A program made the translations under genes and the position numbers. From Verrucomicrobiota bacterium (GTDB lineage: Bacteria > Verrucomicrobiota > Kiritimatiellia > UBA8416 > JABMPJ01), in assembly GCA_018648805.1 (NCBI GenBank), contig JABGQM010000039.1, positions 1-41,049 of the forward strand: a stretch of 41,049 nt of DNA, in the 5' to 3' direction. The notes under the pieces are model-generated. The model had not been told where the DNA came from. It did no database searches and worked only from the letters and a program-made list of their open reading frames with translations. Below, in pieces: positions 1 to 10,800 of this stretch. Position 1 is the stretch's first letter; each line of letters starts with the position of its first letter.

Positions 1-339
1 AACGACTTTGTAGTGCCACAGAAAGTCCGGTCGTTGATATGCAACGACTTACGCGTTCGGATGAGAAACTTGGGCTAAGTTCATCTCAATATCCAACAGC
101 CAACAAGGAATATCCAATGTCCAAGTGAGCGTTCGCAGTGAATGGCGTGCCATTGGACAGGACATTCGCCGGTCGCACGCACTTGGGAGCTGGATCTTCG
201 TTGCCATTCCCTTCGGTCATTGCTTTCGCTTCGCTCAAGCCAGTCTCCGCTTCGCTCCGGCTGTTGGATATTGGGTGTTCAGTTCTCGCCAATGAACGCC
301 TTGTCCAAGTGCCATTCCCAGTGTTACAGAACCGGGGTC
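1..339. other. Non-coding, repeat-rich leader region
   Basis: I see no credible gene here. The first 50 bases contain AACGAC (1-6) and GTCGTT (31-36), which could pair, and AACGACTT recurs at 43-50. From 87 the stretch is built of short words of the ATCCAACA/CCAAG type. A 15-base inverted repeat lies at 87-101 and 259-273, and TGTCCAAGTG occurs twice in direct orientation, near 118 and 301. Reading frames across it translate only the repeats. The end of an upstream gene cannot be excluded, because the window starts here. Confidence 0.5.
87..273. repeat. 15-bp inverted repeat flanking about 157 bp
   Basis: CAATATCCAACAGCC at 87-101 is the exact reverse complement of GGCTGTTGGATATTG at 259-273. 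The arms are made of the CCAACA-type words that also occur at 40930-40960, so this looks like two oppositely oriented copies of a dispersed intergenic repeat rather than the ends of an insertion sequence. No transposase frame lies between them. Confidence 0.6.
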
Positions 340-861
340 TCAGAACTGGTACATCAGGTAGGCGGAGACATCGAGTTCGTCGATGTCGAACTCGTCCAGG
401 TTATCGAAGTCGTCGAAAACGTAGTAGGTCTGGAAGTTGAGTGCGAGGGCGCCGACCGGGATCTCGAAGCCCAGAATGAACTGGTAGTAGATATCGGACC
501 AGTCGCTGTCGTCCTCGGTCTCAATGTGGCTGGCCAGCACGCCGATGCCGCCGCGCCATCCGCCATCGGTCACCATCAGGTTGATTTCGGGGGTAATCAC
601 GGCGTCGACATGGTTGGAGCCCATACTGCTGGCGTAGCTGACCCCGAACTGCCAGAACGTCCCGCCTTCGTGGTATTCATAAACCAGCCCGTAGGAGGTG
701 TCGTTGTCAAATGGGGCGGCAATCTCCGTATCCTGCCCGGAGTAGTAGCGGGCGCCTACACCCGCGCGGGAGCGGACCCGTTGGCCGGCCTGCGAGGCGG
801 CCGCACAGAGAACAAGAAGGATCAGGGCGAGGGAGCGTGGTGTATTCATGCGGCGCACCAT
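340..861 (-). CDS. Small exported protein, probable outer-membrane beta-barrel
   Basis: I do not recognise a named family. The 173-residue product starts with a clear signal peptide: a basic MVRRMNTPR stretch, a Leu/Ala-rich core and an AxA-type site ending SQA near residue 25. The mature part alternates polar and hydrophobic residues, is rich in Tyr, Phe, Gly and Asp, and ends in YLMYQF. A C-terminal aromatic residue after a beta strand is the usual signal of Gram-negative outer-membrane barrels. An acidic stretch with many Asp and Glu residues precedes the last strand. An inner ATG at 849 would shorten the protein by four residues and leave the signal peptide working; neither start has a convincing ribosome-binding site. 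The gene is divergent from ileS. Role unknown. Confidence 0.7.
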   Translation of the reverse strand: MVRRMNTPRSLALILLVLCAAASQAGQRVRSRAGVGARYYSGQDTEIAAPFDNDTSYGLVYEYHEGGTFWQFGVSYASSMGSNHVDAVITPEINLMVTDGGWRGGIGVLASHIETEDDSDWSDIYYQFILGFEIPVGALALNFQTYYVFDDFDNLDEFDIDELDVSAYLMYQF

Positions 862-915
862 ACCAAATCGCTTGTTGATCCCGCAAGTGCGATAAAGTAG
901 CCTGCCCATTCTTCT

Positions 916-944
916 AACCACGGATGACACGGATGGACACGGAT
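916..944. repeat. CACGGAT tandem repeat (about 10-bp period)
   Basis: Three copies of CACGGAT lie at 919-925, 928-934 and 938-944, with TGA or TGGA spacers, directly upstream of ileS. The word chain CCACGGAT-GACACGGAT-GGACACGGAT matches a dispersed intergenic element that I know from many PVC and other environmental bacterial genomes, often upstream of GxxExxY or four-helix-bundle genes. Neither of those genes is present here. Confidence 0.6.
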
Positions 945-978
945 AGGGAGGGGAGAGGCTAAATCTCCCGTATACGGC

Positions 979-4137
<3,159 letters not shown>

Positions 4138-4282
4138 GTGGCGGGCCCGACGATGCCCGGGGCATAGCGCTGGAGGGGGCCATCGCGAGGAAATCGCCCG
4201 GCAGTGCTACCTCTACAGCATCGTTCACCGCTATCGTCGCCGCTATCGTCAACCGGAATGGCCGGAAAACGGAGGAGAAAAG

Positions 4283-5092
4283 ATGAGCAGTCGTTTGGGT
4301 TACATCGCATCATGTATGGCAATGGTTCTGTTAGGCCTGAATGTCTGCCTGTCGGCAGAGTCTGCCTCAGGCCAACACGCCCCGTTCCCCGGCAACACGT
4401 CTCTGTTTGCCGGCACCTTTGAGATGTATTCGCAAGGGAAGAACAAGGTCGTGGTTCCCCAAAAGGTCGCGGCAGGAAAGCCGTGGGTATGGCGGGCCCG
4501 TTTCTGGGGTCATGAACCCCAGTTCGATATCGCCATGCTTGAGAAGGGGTATCACATCGTCTACTGCGACGTGGGAGGCCTTTTGGGAAACCCGACGGCC
4601 GTGGAGCAATGGAACGACTATTACCAATGGCTCACCGAGGAACGCGGCTTTGCCCGCAAAGTCGTCCTCGAAGGCATGAGCCGTGGCGGTCTGATCATCT
4701 ATAACTGGGCCATTGCGAATCCGGACAGAGTGGCCGCCATCTATGGTGATGCACCGGTGATGGACTTGAGGAGCTGGCCGGGAGCCGGGAATAAGGGGAC
4801 ATTGCGGGCCTATCAATTCAAGGACGCGGCCGAGGCCACCGCTTACAAGGGGTACCCGGTTGACAACCTGAAGCCGCTGGCCAAAGCAGGCGTCCCCATC
4901 ATTCATGTGGTAGGGGATGCCGACACAACCGTTCCCGTCGCCGAGAACACCGCGGTCGCTGAAAAACGCTATCGGGAACTCGGCGGCACGATCGAGGTGA
5001 TCCATAAGAAGGCGTGCGGCCACCATCCGCATTCGCTCAAGGATCCCACCCCGATTGTGGCCTTCATCAAGAAGCATGCTGAGCGGAAGTAG
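4283..5092 (+). CDS. Secreted alpha/beta-hydrolase (esterase-like)
   Basis: A 269-residue exported serine hydrolase of the alpha/beta fold. Residues 1-25 form a signal peptide ending CLSA. The nucleophile elbow is GMSRGG with Ser133, the acid is probably Asp214 in GDADTTVP, and the base is His248 or His250 in GHHPHSL near the C-terminus, so the triad is complete and in the right order. The nearest relatives I know are prolyl-oligopeptidase-like or dienelactone-hydrolase-like proteins in polysaccharide gene sets of Planctomycetes and Lentisphaerae; a carbohydrate ester is a likely substrate, but this is inference. The start is set by GGAGGAG at 4271-4277, five bases before the ATG, and by the signal peptide; the open frame extends further upstream without support. 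The next gene also encodes a secreted esterase. Confidence 0.85.
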   Translation: MSSRLGYIASCMAMVLLGLNVCLSAESASGQHAPFPGNTSLFAGTFEMYSQGKNKVVVPQKVAAGKPWVWRARFWGHEPQFDIAMLEKGYHIVYCDVGGLLGNPTAVEQWNDYYQWLTEERGFARKVVLEGMSRGGLIIYNWAIANPDRVAAIYGDAPVMDLRSWPGAGNKGTLRAYQFKDAAEATAYKGYPVDNLKPLAKAGVPIIHVVGDADTTVPVAENTAVAEKRYRELGGTIEVIHKKACGHHPHSLKDPTPIVAFIKKHAERK

Positions 5093-5108
5093 CAGGCGAT
5101 GCCAGCGG

Positions 5109-5208
5109 CGCCATGGGTCACGCTTGGCGCAATGGTGGGTTCTGTTTGTCGCGATGCCGTCTGGTTGCAGGGCTGGACGCGCGATATGGTTTAGGGTCAC
5201 CCATGGCG
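5109..5208. repeat. Imperfect inverted repeat between the two esterase genes
   Basis: CGCCATGGGT at 5109-5118 pairs exactly with ACCCATGGCG at 5199-5208, with two further matching bases after one mismatch. The arms enclose about 80 bases. The stretch fills most of the 145-base gap between the two esterase genes. It could be a dispersed repeat or a transcript structure; nothing in it codes. Confidence 0.4.
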
Positions 5209-5237
5209 GAACGTCGTGAGAGGCAGGAGGCACGCGG

Positions 5238-6206
5238 ATGATCAAGAGACGCAATAGAGTCGTGGTGGGGTTGCTGTCCGTGGCGATAGCTGCCGGCAGC
5301 CTACTTGCCGGGGCTAAAGAGATTCCAGAGCACCTGCCGAAATGCTCCACGAAGGCGCCTGATGCCACGAAGCCGCTTAAGGTCTTTCTCATGTCGGGAC
5401 AGTCGAACATGGTGGGCATGGGGCATCCGGGGCCGCTGAAGAAGTTGATCGACGAGGAGGGGATGTTCACCAATCTGGTCGACGCCGCAGGCAACTGGGC
5501 GGTCCGCAACGACGTCTTCTTTGTCTCCCTGACCAACAAGCGCATCGCCCGCTGGATGACCATTCCGATCATGGGGCGCACCCTCGGGCCTGAGGCGCAA
5601 TTCGGTCATATCATGGGCTACTACCATGATGAAGTGGTCCTGATCATCAAGATTGCACAGGGCAACCGCTCGATCAGCTTTGATGTGATGCCGCCTTCGA
5701 GCCGGATTGGATTTCCCAAAGAAGGCAAGTACTACAAGGGGTGGCAGTATGATGCGTTCATCGCTGACGCGCACAAGATACTGGATAACCTGCAGGCGTA
5801 CTATCCCGACTACAAGGGACAGGGCTACGAGATTGCCGGCTTCTGCTGGTGGCAAGGCCACAAAGATGGTGGCCTGTCGCAGCGTTACTACGAAAGGCAC
5901 CTGGTCAACCTGATCAATGACTTCCGTGCCGAATTCAAGGCGCCCAAGGCGCCCTTCGTGGTGGCGACAGTAGGTTTTGGCGGGATGGGCATGGGCAAAA
6001 AGTACTTGGAGATCCTGAAGGCCCAGATGGCGGTTAGCGATCCCGTGAAGTACCCGCAGTTTGCCGGCAACGTGAAATCCTTCGATACCCGGACGATGGG
6101 CGGGGGCGGCTACCACTACGACGGCAATGGAGCGACCTATACGCGGGTCGGTGATGCCATGGGCCGGGCTATGGCGGAGCTTCTGGATGAGAGGGTCGAG
6201 AAGTAG
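5238..6206 (+). CDS. Secreted SASA-family acetylesterase
   Basis: A 322-residue protein of the sialate O-acetylesterase/DUF303 (SGNH-like) family, which removes O-acetyl groups from sugars such as xylan or sialic acid. Residues 1-26 are a signal peptide (basic MIKRRNR, then a hydrophobic core ending LLAGA). The nucleophile block is SGQSNM with Ser56, and the second conserved block is WWQGHKD at residues 204-210 with His208. The length suits a single-domain member. The ATG at 5238 follows AGGCAGGAGGC closely enough to serve as ribosome-binding site. The sequence is a paralogue of the N-terminal domain of the 16358-19498 protein; both share the GNW.VR, GNRS, YEIAGF.WWQGHKD and GGGG.HY.GN blocks. 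The natural ester substrate cannot be told from sequence. Confidence 0.9.
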   Translation: MIKRRNRVVVGLLSVAIAAGSLLAGAKEIPEHLPKCSTKAPDATKPLKVFLMSGQSNMVGMGHPGPLKKLIDEEGMFTNLVDAAGNWAVRNDVFFVSLTNKRIARWMTIPIMGRTLGPEAQFGHIMGYYHDEVVLIIKIAQGNRSISFDVMPPSSRIGFPKEGKYYKGWQYDAFIADAHKILDNLQAYYPDYKGQGYEIAGFCWWQGHKDGGLSQRYYERHLVNLINDFRAEFKAPKAPFVVATVGFGGMGMGKKYLEILKAQMAVSDPVKYPQFAGNVKSFDTRTMGGGGYHYDGNGATYTRVGDAMGRAMAELLDERVEK

Positions 6207-6283
6207 TCCGTGAGATTATGGAAGGGTTGCAGGTAGGTACCCATCGGAGCCACACGTAGCGACTCTGCCGTCGGCACGCGATT

Positions 6284-8404
6284 ATGACATTTCTGAATCC
6301 ATTACTTCTGTTCGCGGCGCTCGGCATCGGGCTGCCGATCCTGGCGCATCTGCTCAACCGTTACCAGGTCAAGCAGACGGACTGGGCCGCGATGCAGTTC
6401 CTGAACCGCAGCATCCGGGTGCGCTCGCGGCAGCTGCGCTTGCGGGATATTCTACTCCTCCTGCTGCGTTGCCTGGCAGTCCTGTTCCTGGTTCTGGCGG
6501 TGACCAAGCCGGGCGTGAAGGATGCGACCGGAGTGGCGGCGCGGCTGGGTGAGCGGCGCGCTGGTATGGTGGTGGCGGTGGATGCCTCCTATAGCATGCA
6601 GCACAGTGATGGCACGGCCACACGCTTCGAGAGGGCGCTTGAGAAGGTGCGCGAGATCACGGCGGGCACGGTGCCCGGCGCCCCCGTCTCGCTCGTGCTG
6701 TTGGGGGATGAGCATTGTGTCGTGGTGCGCAGCATGGCGTATGATGCGGCACGCTTTGAGGCGCTCCTCGAGGGGCTGACGGTCACCTCCGGGGCGCTGA
6801 ACATGGAAACGGTTCCCGGGGTGCTGGCTGGGTTGGCCGCGGAGCTGGATGCCATCCAGAAGGAGATCTATCTGGTCACGGACCTGCAGGTGACGGACTG
6901 GGAGGCACCGGCGCCGTGGCTGCTGGATGGCCTCAAGGAGATGGGGGCTCAGGCCGCCACGTTTATCGTTCCGGTGCGCGGGTCGCCGGAGAACCTGGCC
7001 ATCACGGATTTCGAACTCTTCTCGGGACTGCTTCGCAAGGGCACGATGGCGCGCTATCGGGCCACGGTTCACAACTACAGCCCCGATCCGGTGAGCGATG
7101 TGCGCATGACCTGCCTGATGGATGGCGTCAATGTGGACAGCAAAGTGATTCCACTGATCGGCGGCCGCTCGTCGCAGAGCGTCTCCTTCTTTGTGCCCTT
7201 CCACAACGCCGGCACGGTCAAACTCACGGCCCAACTGAAGAAGGATGCACTGCCACTGGATGATGCCCGGCGTACCGTGGCCAGTGTCCGGAAGGGCGTT
7301 TCCGTGTTGTGTGTCGAGGGCAAGGCCTACGGTAACAGCTTGGAGAGCTATGTGGTCAAGGCGATGCGGGCGAGGGGCGGGGGATCGCGCAAGGAGGAGT
7401 TCAAGGCCCGCTCGGTCTCGTGGCTCTCGCTGCCGTCGCAGGATCTGAAGACATTCGATGTGGTGATTCTATCGGATGTGCCGGAGATAACCGCTGGCCT
7501 GGCCCAGCAGCTACGCGACTATGTCAAGGCGGGCAATGGCCTGATCTGGTTCGGGGGCGACAACACGAAAACGGCGGTCTGGAACAAGCGATCGGCGATG
7601 AAGGGTGGTTCGCTGCTGCCGGGTGTGATTGGGACTGTGACGGGCATGAGCGATGCGAAGGGCGCGGGGCGTCCGTTGGATCCCATCCTGCCGGCCCATC
7701 CCGTCTGCCGGCCGCTGCGCTCACTGCCGAAGGATCTTCTCAGCGAGACGCGGTTCCACAAACTGCTGGCGATCGAGCCCCTGTCGAGCAGTACGGTCGT
7801 GCTGAACCTGTCGGGGAGTGCGACGCCGCTTCTGCTCGAGCATAGTATCGGCCGCGGCCACGTCTTCATGTTCGCCACCTCGGCCAACCCCGCTTGGAAC
7901 AATATGGCGCTAACCCCGGCCTTTCCGATGTTGCTGCAGCAGATGGTGACCTATCTGACGGGGCGCGAGTTCGAGACGTCCCAGTCTGTGGGTGGCTCGC
8001 TGTTGCTCTCCTATCCGGATCGACCGGATGCGAATGATGGCGTTTTCGAGACCCCGTCCGGTGACCTGATTCGGGTCCCCGTGCGAGAACATGCGGGGCA
8101 GTATGTGGCTGTACTCGATCAGGCGCGCGAGTCCGGCTTCTATGTGGCCCGTGTGAGCGTGCAGGCGCCGGGGCAGCCCATTGCGGTCAATGTCGACACA
8201 CAGGAATCGGATGTGCGCTGTCTGGAGATTGCCGACGCGCAGGCCAGTCTGGATGCGACCGGGGTTACGGTGACGGCGTCGCCCACGGAGATGATCGATG
8301 CCGTGCGCACCGGTTATGAGTTTTGGCGGGCATTGATGATCGCCTGCCTGGTGGTGCTGGTCATGGAGAGTGTGCTGGCATCGGGTATTGTGAAGAGAGC
8401 ATGA
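6284..8404 (+). CDS. BatA-like membrane protein with VWA domain
   Basis: A 706-residue membrane protein. It opens with the BatA N-terminal module: MTFLNPLLLFAALGIGLPIL, a conserved HLLNR, and a second hydrophobic helix at about residues 58-75. A von Willebrand A domain follows, with metal-binding DASYS at 100-104. Around residue 339 VLCVEG opens a class I glutamine-amidotransferase-like fold, as is common in this protein type. One more membrane helix lies near the C-terminus. Such proteins occur with MoxR-type AAA ATPases, where VWA proteins are thought to act as metal-dependent adaptors at the membrane. It is the first gene of a four-gene operon and its TGA overlaps the next start. No strong ribosome-binding site precedes the ATG. 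Confidence 0.88.
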   Translation: MTFLNPLLLFAALGIGLPILAHLLNRYQVKQTDWAAMQFLNRSIRVRSRQLRLRDILLLLLRCLAVLFLVLAVTKPGVKDATGVAARLGERRAGMVVAVDASYSMQHSDGTATRFERALEKVREITAGTVPGAPVSLVLLGDEHCVVVRSMAYDAARFEALLEGLTVTSGALNMETVPGVLAGLAAELDAIQKEIYLVTDLQVTDWEAPAPWLLDGLKEMGAQAATFIVPVRGSPENLAITDFELFSGLLRKGTMARYRATVHNYSPDPVSDVRMTCLMDGVNVDSKVIPLIGGRSSQSVSFFVPFHNAGTVKLTAQLKKDALPLDDARRTVASVRKGVSVLCVEGKAYGNSLESYVVKAMRARGGGSRKEEFKARSVSWLSLPSQDLKTFDVVILSDVPEITAGLAQQLRDYVKAGNGLIWFGGDNTKTAVWNKRSAMKGGSLLPGVIGTVTGMSDAKGAGRPLDPILPAHPVCRPLRSLPKDLLSETRFHKLLAIEPLSSSTVVLNLSGSATPLLLEHSIGRGHVFMFATSANPAWNNMALTPAFPMLLQQMVTYLTGREFETSQSVGGSLLLSYPDRPDANDGVFETPSGDLIRVPVREHAGQYVAVLDQARESGFYVARVSVQAPGQPIAVNVDTQESDVRCLEIADAQASLDATGVTVTASPTEMIDAVRTGYEFWRALMIACLVVLVMESVLASGIVKRA

Positions 8405-10800
8405 TGAATCTATTTTCCAAAGGCACCCAGATTGAGCAGTGGCTCTTTGCCCGTCCCCTGTCGGCGGGGATATGGGTGGCGATTGTTGTGGCGATTGTTG
8501 TGGTCACCATCTTGCTCTATCGTCGTGAGCGCGGGCCCACGCGCGCGGTGCGCCTCGCGTTGGGCGGCGCCCGCATCGCGATCCTGCTGCTGGTGGTGGT
8601 GGCGCTGTTCGAGCCGACGGTCATCCTGAAGGAGACCCGCGAACAGAAGCGGTCGTTGGCCGTACTGGTGGATGCCTCCGAGAGCATGTCGGTGCGTGAC
8701 CAGCGCAAACGGCCGGAGGAGATCCATGATGCGGCCGTGGCCCTCGGCTTCGCGCCGCTGGGCGGGGACGAGGATGCCGCGCGCGTGGTCGCGGCGTTGA
8801 CAACCAAGCAGCGCAATGCGATTACGGCGGCCTCGCGGATGGAGCTGGCGCAGGGCGTGCTGAACCGTTCTGCCGCCCCGCTTCTGGAATCGTTGGCTGA
8901 CGATTTGGAAATTCGCTACTACGCCTTTGGTGAAGACGTGCAGATGCTGGGCGATGGCACGCGTGATGCACGCGACCCGATCGACGGAATCAAGGCCGAC
9001 CAGCAAGGCACGGCGCTGGCCGCGGCACTGGAGGCGGTGGGCCATGCCCATCGCGGCGACTCGCTGTCGGGGATCGTGCTGTTGAGCGATGGCGGCGAGA
9101 CCAGTGCGCGCCGGCCCGAAGCTGTGGCACGGGATCTGGGGGTGCGAGGGGTGCCGATTTTCGCGCTGCCGACGGGGATTTCCCAACCCGACGATATCTC
9201 GATTCGCAACGTCATCGTGCAGGATGTGGCCTTTGTGGGTGATACGGTCCCGGTGCGGGTACAGATTCGCTCGCGTGGCTATGAGAAGCGCACCACGGAG
9301 CTGGTGGTCCACTTCAACGAGAAGGAAGTCGTGCGGCAAGAGGTCGTGCTCGAGGGGGGCGTGCAGTATATCGATGTCGCCTTTGACGCGCGGGTGCGGG
9401 CCAAGGGGGCTGTGCCGCTGGTGATCGACATCCAGCCCTTTATGGATGAGGTGACGGCGGAGAACAACCGGGCCAGCCGAAGCGTCCGGGTCGTCAACGA
9501 GAAGATCAACGTGCTCTGCATCGAAGGCAGCGCCCGCTGGGAATTCCGCTACCTGCGCGCCATTCTCAAGCGTGACCCGCGTATCAATGCCACCTTCATT
9601 GCGACCCGATCCGGCAATGAACTGGCGATGCATTCGTCCGACTACATTGCCCGCTTCCCCGAGGATGCAGAGGACGCCTTCACGTACGATCTTGTGATTC
9701 TCGGCGATGTGGATGCCGGATTCTTCACGCCGGGCGAATTCTCACGGCTGGAGGAACTGGTACGTGAGCGGGGCGGCTCGCTGCTGATGCTGGCCGGTCC
9801 AAAGTATTCCCCAAGCAGCTATGCCGGCACCGCCGTCGAGCGCATGCTGCCGGTACGGTTTAACAGCAAGGACAGATGGCTGGATATCGGCAAGACCGTG
9901 CACCCGGTGCTGACGGCCGAGGGACGCAGCAGCCTGGTCCTGACGCTGGAAGTGGACCGTGACAAAACGGATAGACTATGGACCCACGTGGGCCCGATGG
10001 ACCGCCTGCCGCCGCTCCTGGAGCCCCGGCCGGGCGCTTCGGTACTGGCGACGCTGTCGGACTCGGGCGCGCGCCTGACGCCCTATCCTTTGATCTCATG
10101 GCAGCGCTACGGCACGGGCAAGTGCATGCTGATGGCAACGGACCGGCTGTGGCGTCTGCGCTTCAGGGAGGGGGACAAGTATCACTGGCGGGTCTGGTCG
10201 CAGTGCATCCAGTTCCTGACGCTCTCTCGATTGATGGGGGAGCATAAGCAGATTCGCATGGAGACAGACCGCGTCAGCTATCCGGTCAGCGACCAGGTGC
10301 GGGTCTATGCCGAGGTGCTCGATGACGGGTACGAGCCGGTGCTCCAGGAACGGTACGATGTGTTTGTCGGGCAGGTCGGGGATGACGAGGAGGACGATGA
10401 GGCAAACCGGGCCCGCGTCAGTCTGCGTCCCGACGCCACGCGCCCCGGGTTGTATGTCGGCTACTACACCCCGCTCGGGGTAGGGCGCTACCGCGTGCAA
10501 GCCGGTGAGGAGGATGTCGACTTCGCCAACACCATCGAGTTCCAGGTCGCCGATGCACGCCCCGAGATGGCTAGTACCGATGCGCAGTTGGATCGTTTGG
10601 AACGGATGGCCGAGCTTTCGGGGGGCGAATTTCTGAGGCTGGCGCAGCTCCAGAAACTGGCCACGGCGCTGGACCGCTCCCCGCAGCGGACGGTGGTGCG
10701 CCGGGAGGCCCCGCTGTGGGATAACTGGGTCTTCGCGCTTCTGTTTATTGGACTGACCGGATTTGAATGGATCCTTCGCAGAAGGAGCGACCTCTTGTGA
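8401..10800 (+). CDS. VWA-domain membrane protein with glutamine-amidotransferase-like domain
   Basis: A 799-residue membrane protein. Two hydrophobic helices (about residues 17-38 and 52-70) precede a von Willebrand A domain with the metal-site motif DASES at 91-95 and a second conserved Asp at 230 in LLSDGGETS. From about residue 370 (VLCIEG, then WEFRYLR) comes an amidotransferase-like fold, and a C-terminal helix ends in ILRRR. This is the common second partner of BatA-type proteins in Planctomycetes and Verrucomicrobia. Two adjacent ATGs, at 8401 and 8404, overlap the upstream TGA at 8402-8404; GAAGAGAG lies just before. Coupled translation with its neighbours is likely. Function in a membrane stress or envelope complex is inferred from the family. 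Confidence 0.85.
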   Translation: MMNLFSKGTQIEQWLFARPLSAGIWVAIVVAIVVVTILLYRRERGPTRAVRLALGGARIAILLLVVVALFEPTVILKETREQKRSLAVLVDASESMSVRDQRKRPEEIHDAAVALGFAPLGGDEDAARVVAALTTKQRNAITAASRMELAQGVLNRSAAPLLESLADDLEIRYYAFGEDVQMLGDGTRDARDPIDGIKADQQGTALAAALEAVGHAHRGDSLSGIVLLSDGGETSARRPEAVARDLGVRGVPIFALPTGISQPDDISIRNVIVQDVAFVGDTVPVRVQIRSRGYEKRTTELVVHFNEKEVVRQEVVLEGGVQYIDVAFDARVRAKGAVPLVIDIQPFMDEVTAENNRASRSVRVVNEKINVLCIEGSARWEFRYLRAILKRDPRINATFIATRSGNELAMHSSDYIARFPEDAEDAFTYDLVILGDVDAGFFTPGEFSRLEELVRERGGSLLMLAGPKYSPSSYAGTAVERMLPVRFNSKDRWLDIGKTVHPVLTAEGRSSLVLTLEVDRDKTDRLWTHVGPMDRLPPLLEPRPGASVLATLSDSGARLTPYPLISWQRYGTGKCMLMATDRLWRLRFREGDKYHWRVWSQCIQFLTLSRLMGEHKQIRMETDRVSYPVSDQVRVYAEVLDDGYEPVLQERYDVFVGQVGDDEEDDEANRARVSLRPDATRPGLYVGYYTPLGVGRYRVQAGEEDVDFANTIEFQVADARPEMASTDAQLDRLERMAELSGGEFLRLAQLQKLATALDRSPQRTVVRREAPLWDNWVFALLFIGLTGFEWILRRRSDLL

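Noticed and set aside
87..273. Insertion sequence or MITE with terminal inverted repeats
   Set aside because: There is no transposase and no flanking target duplication, and the arms consist of dispersed repeat words.
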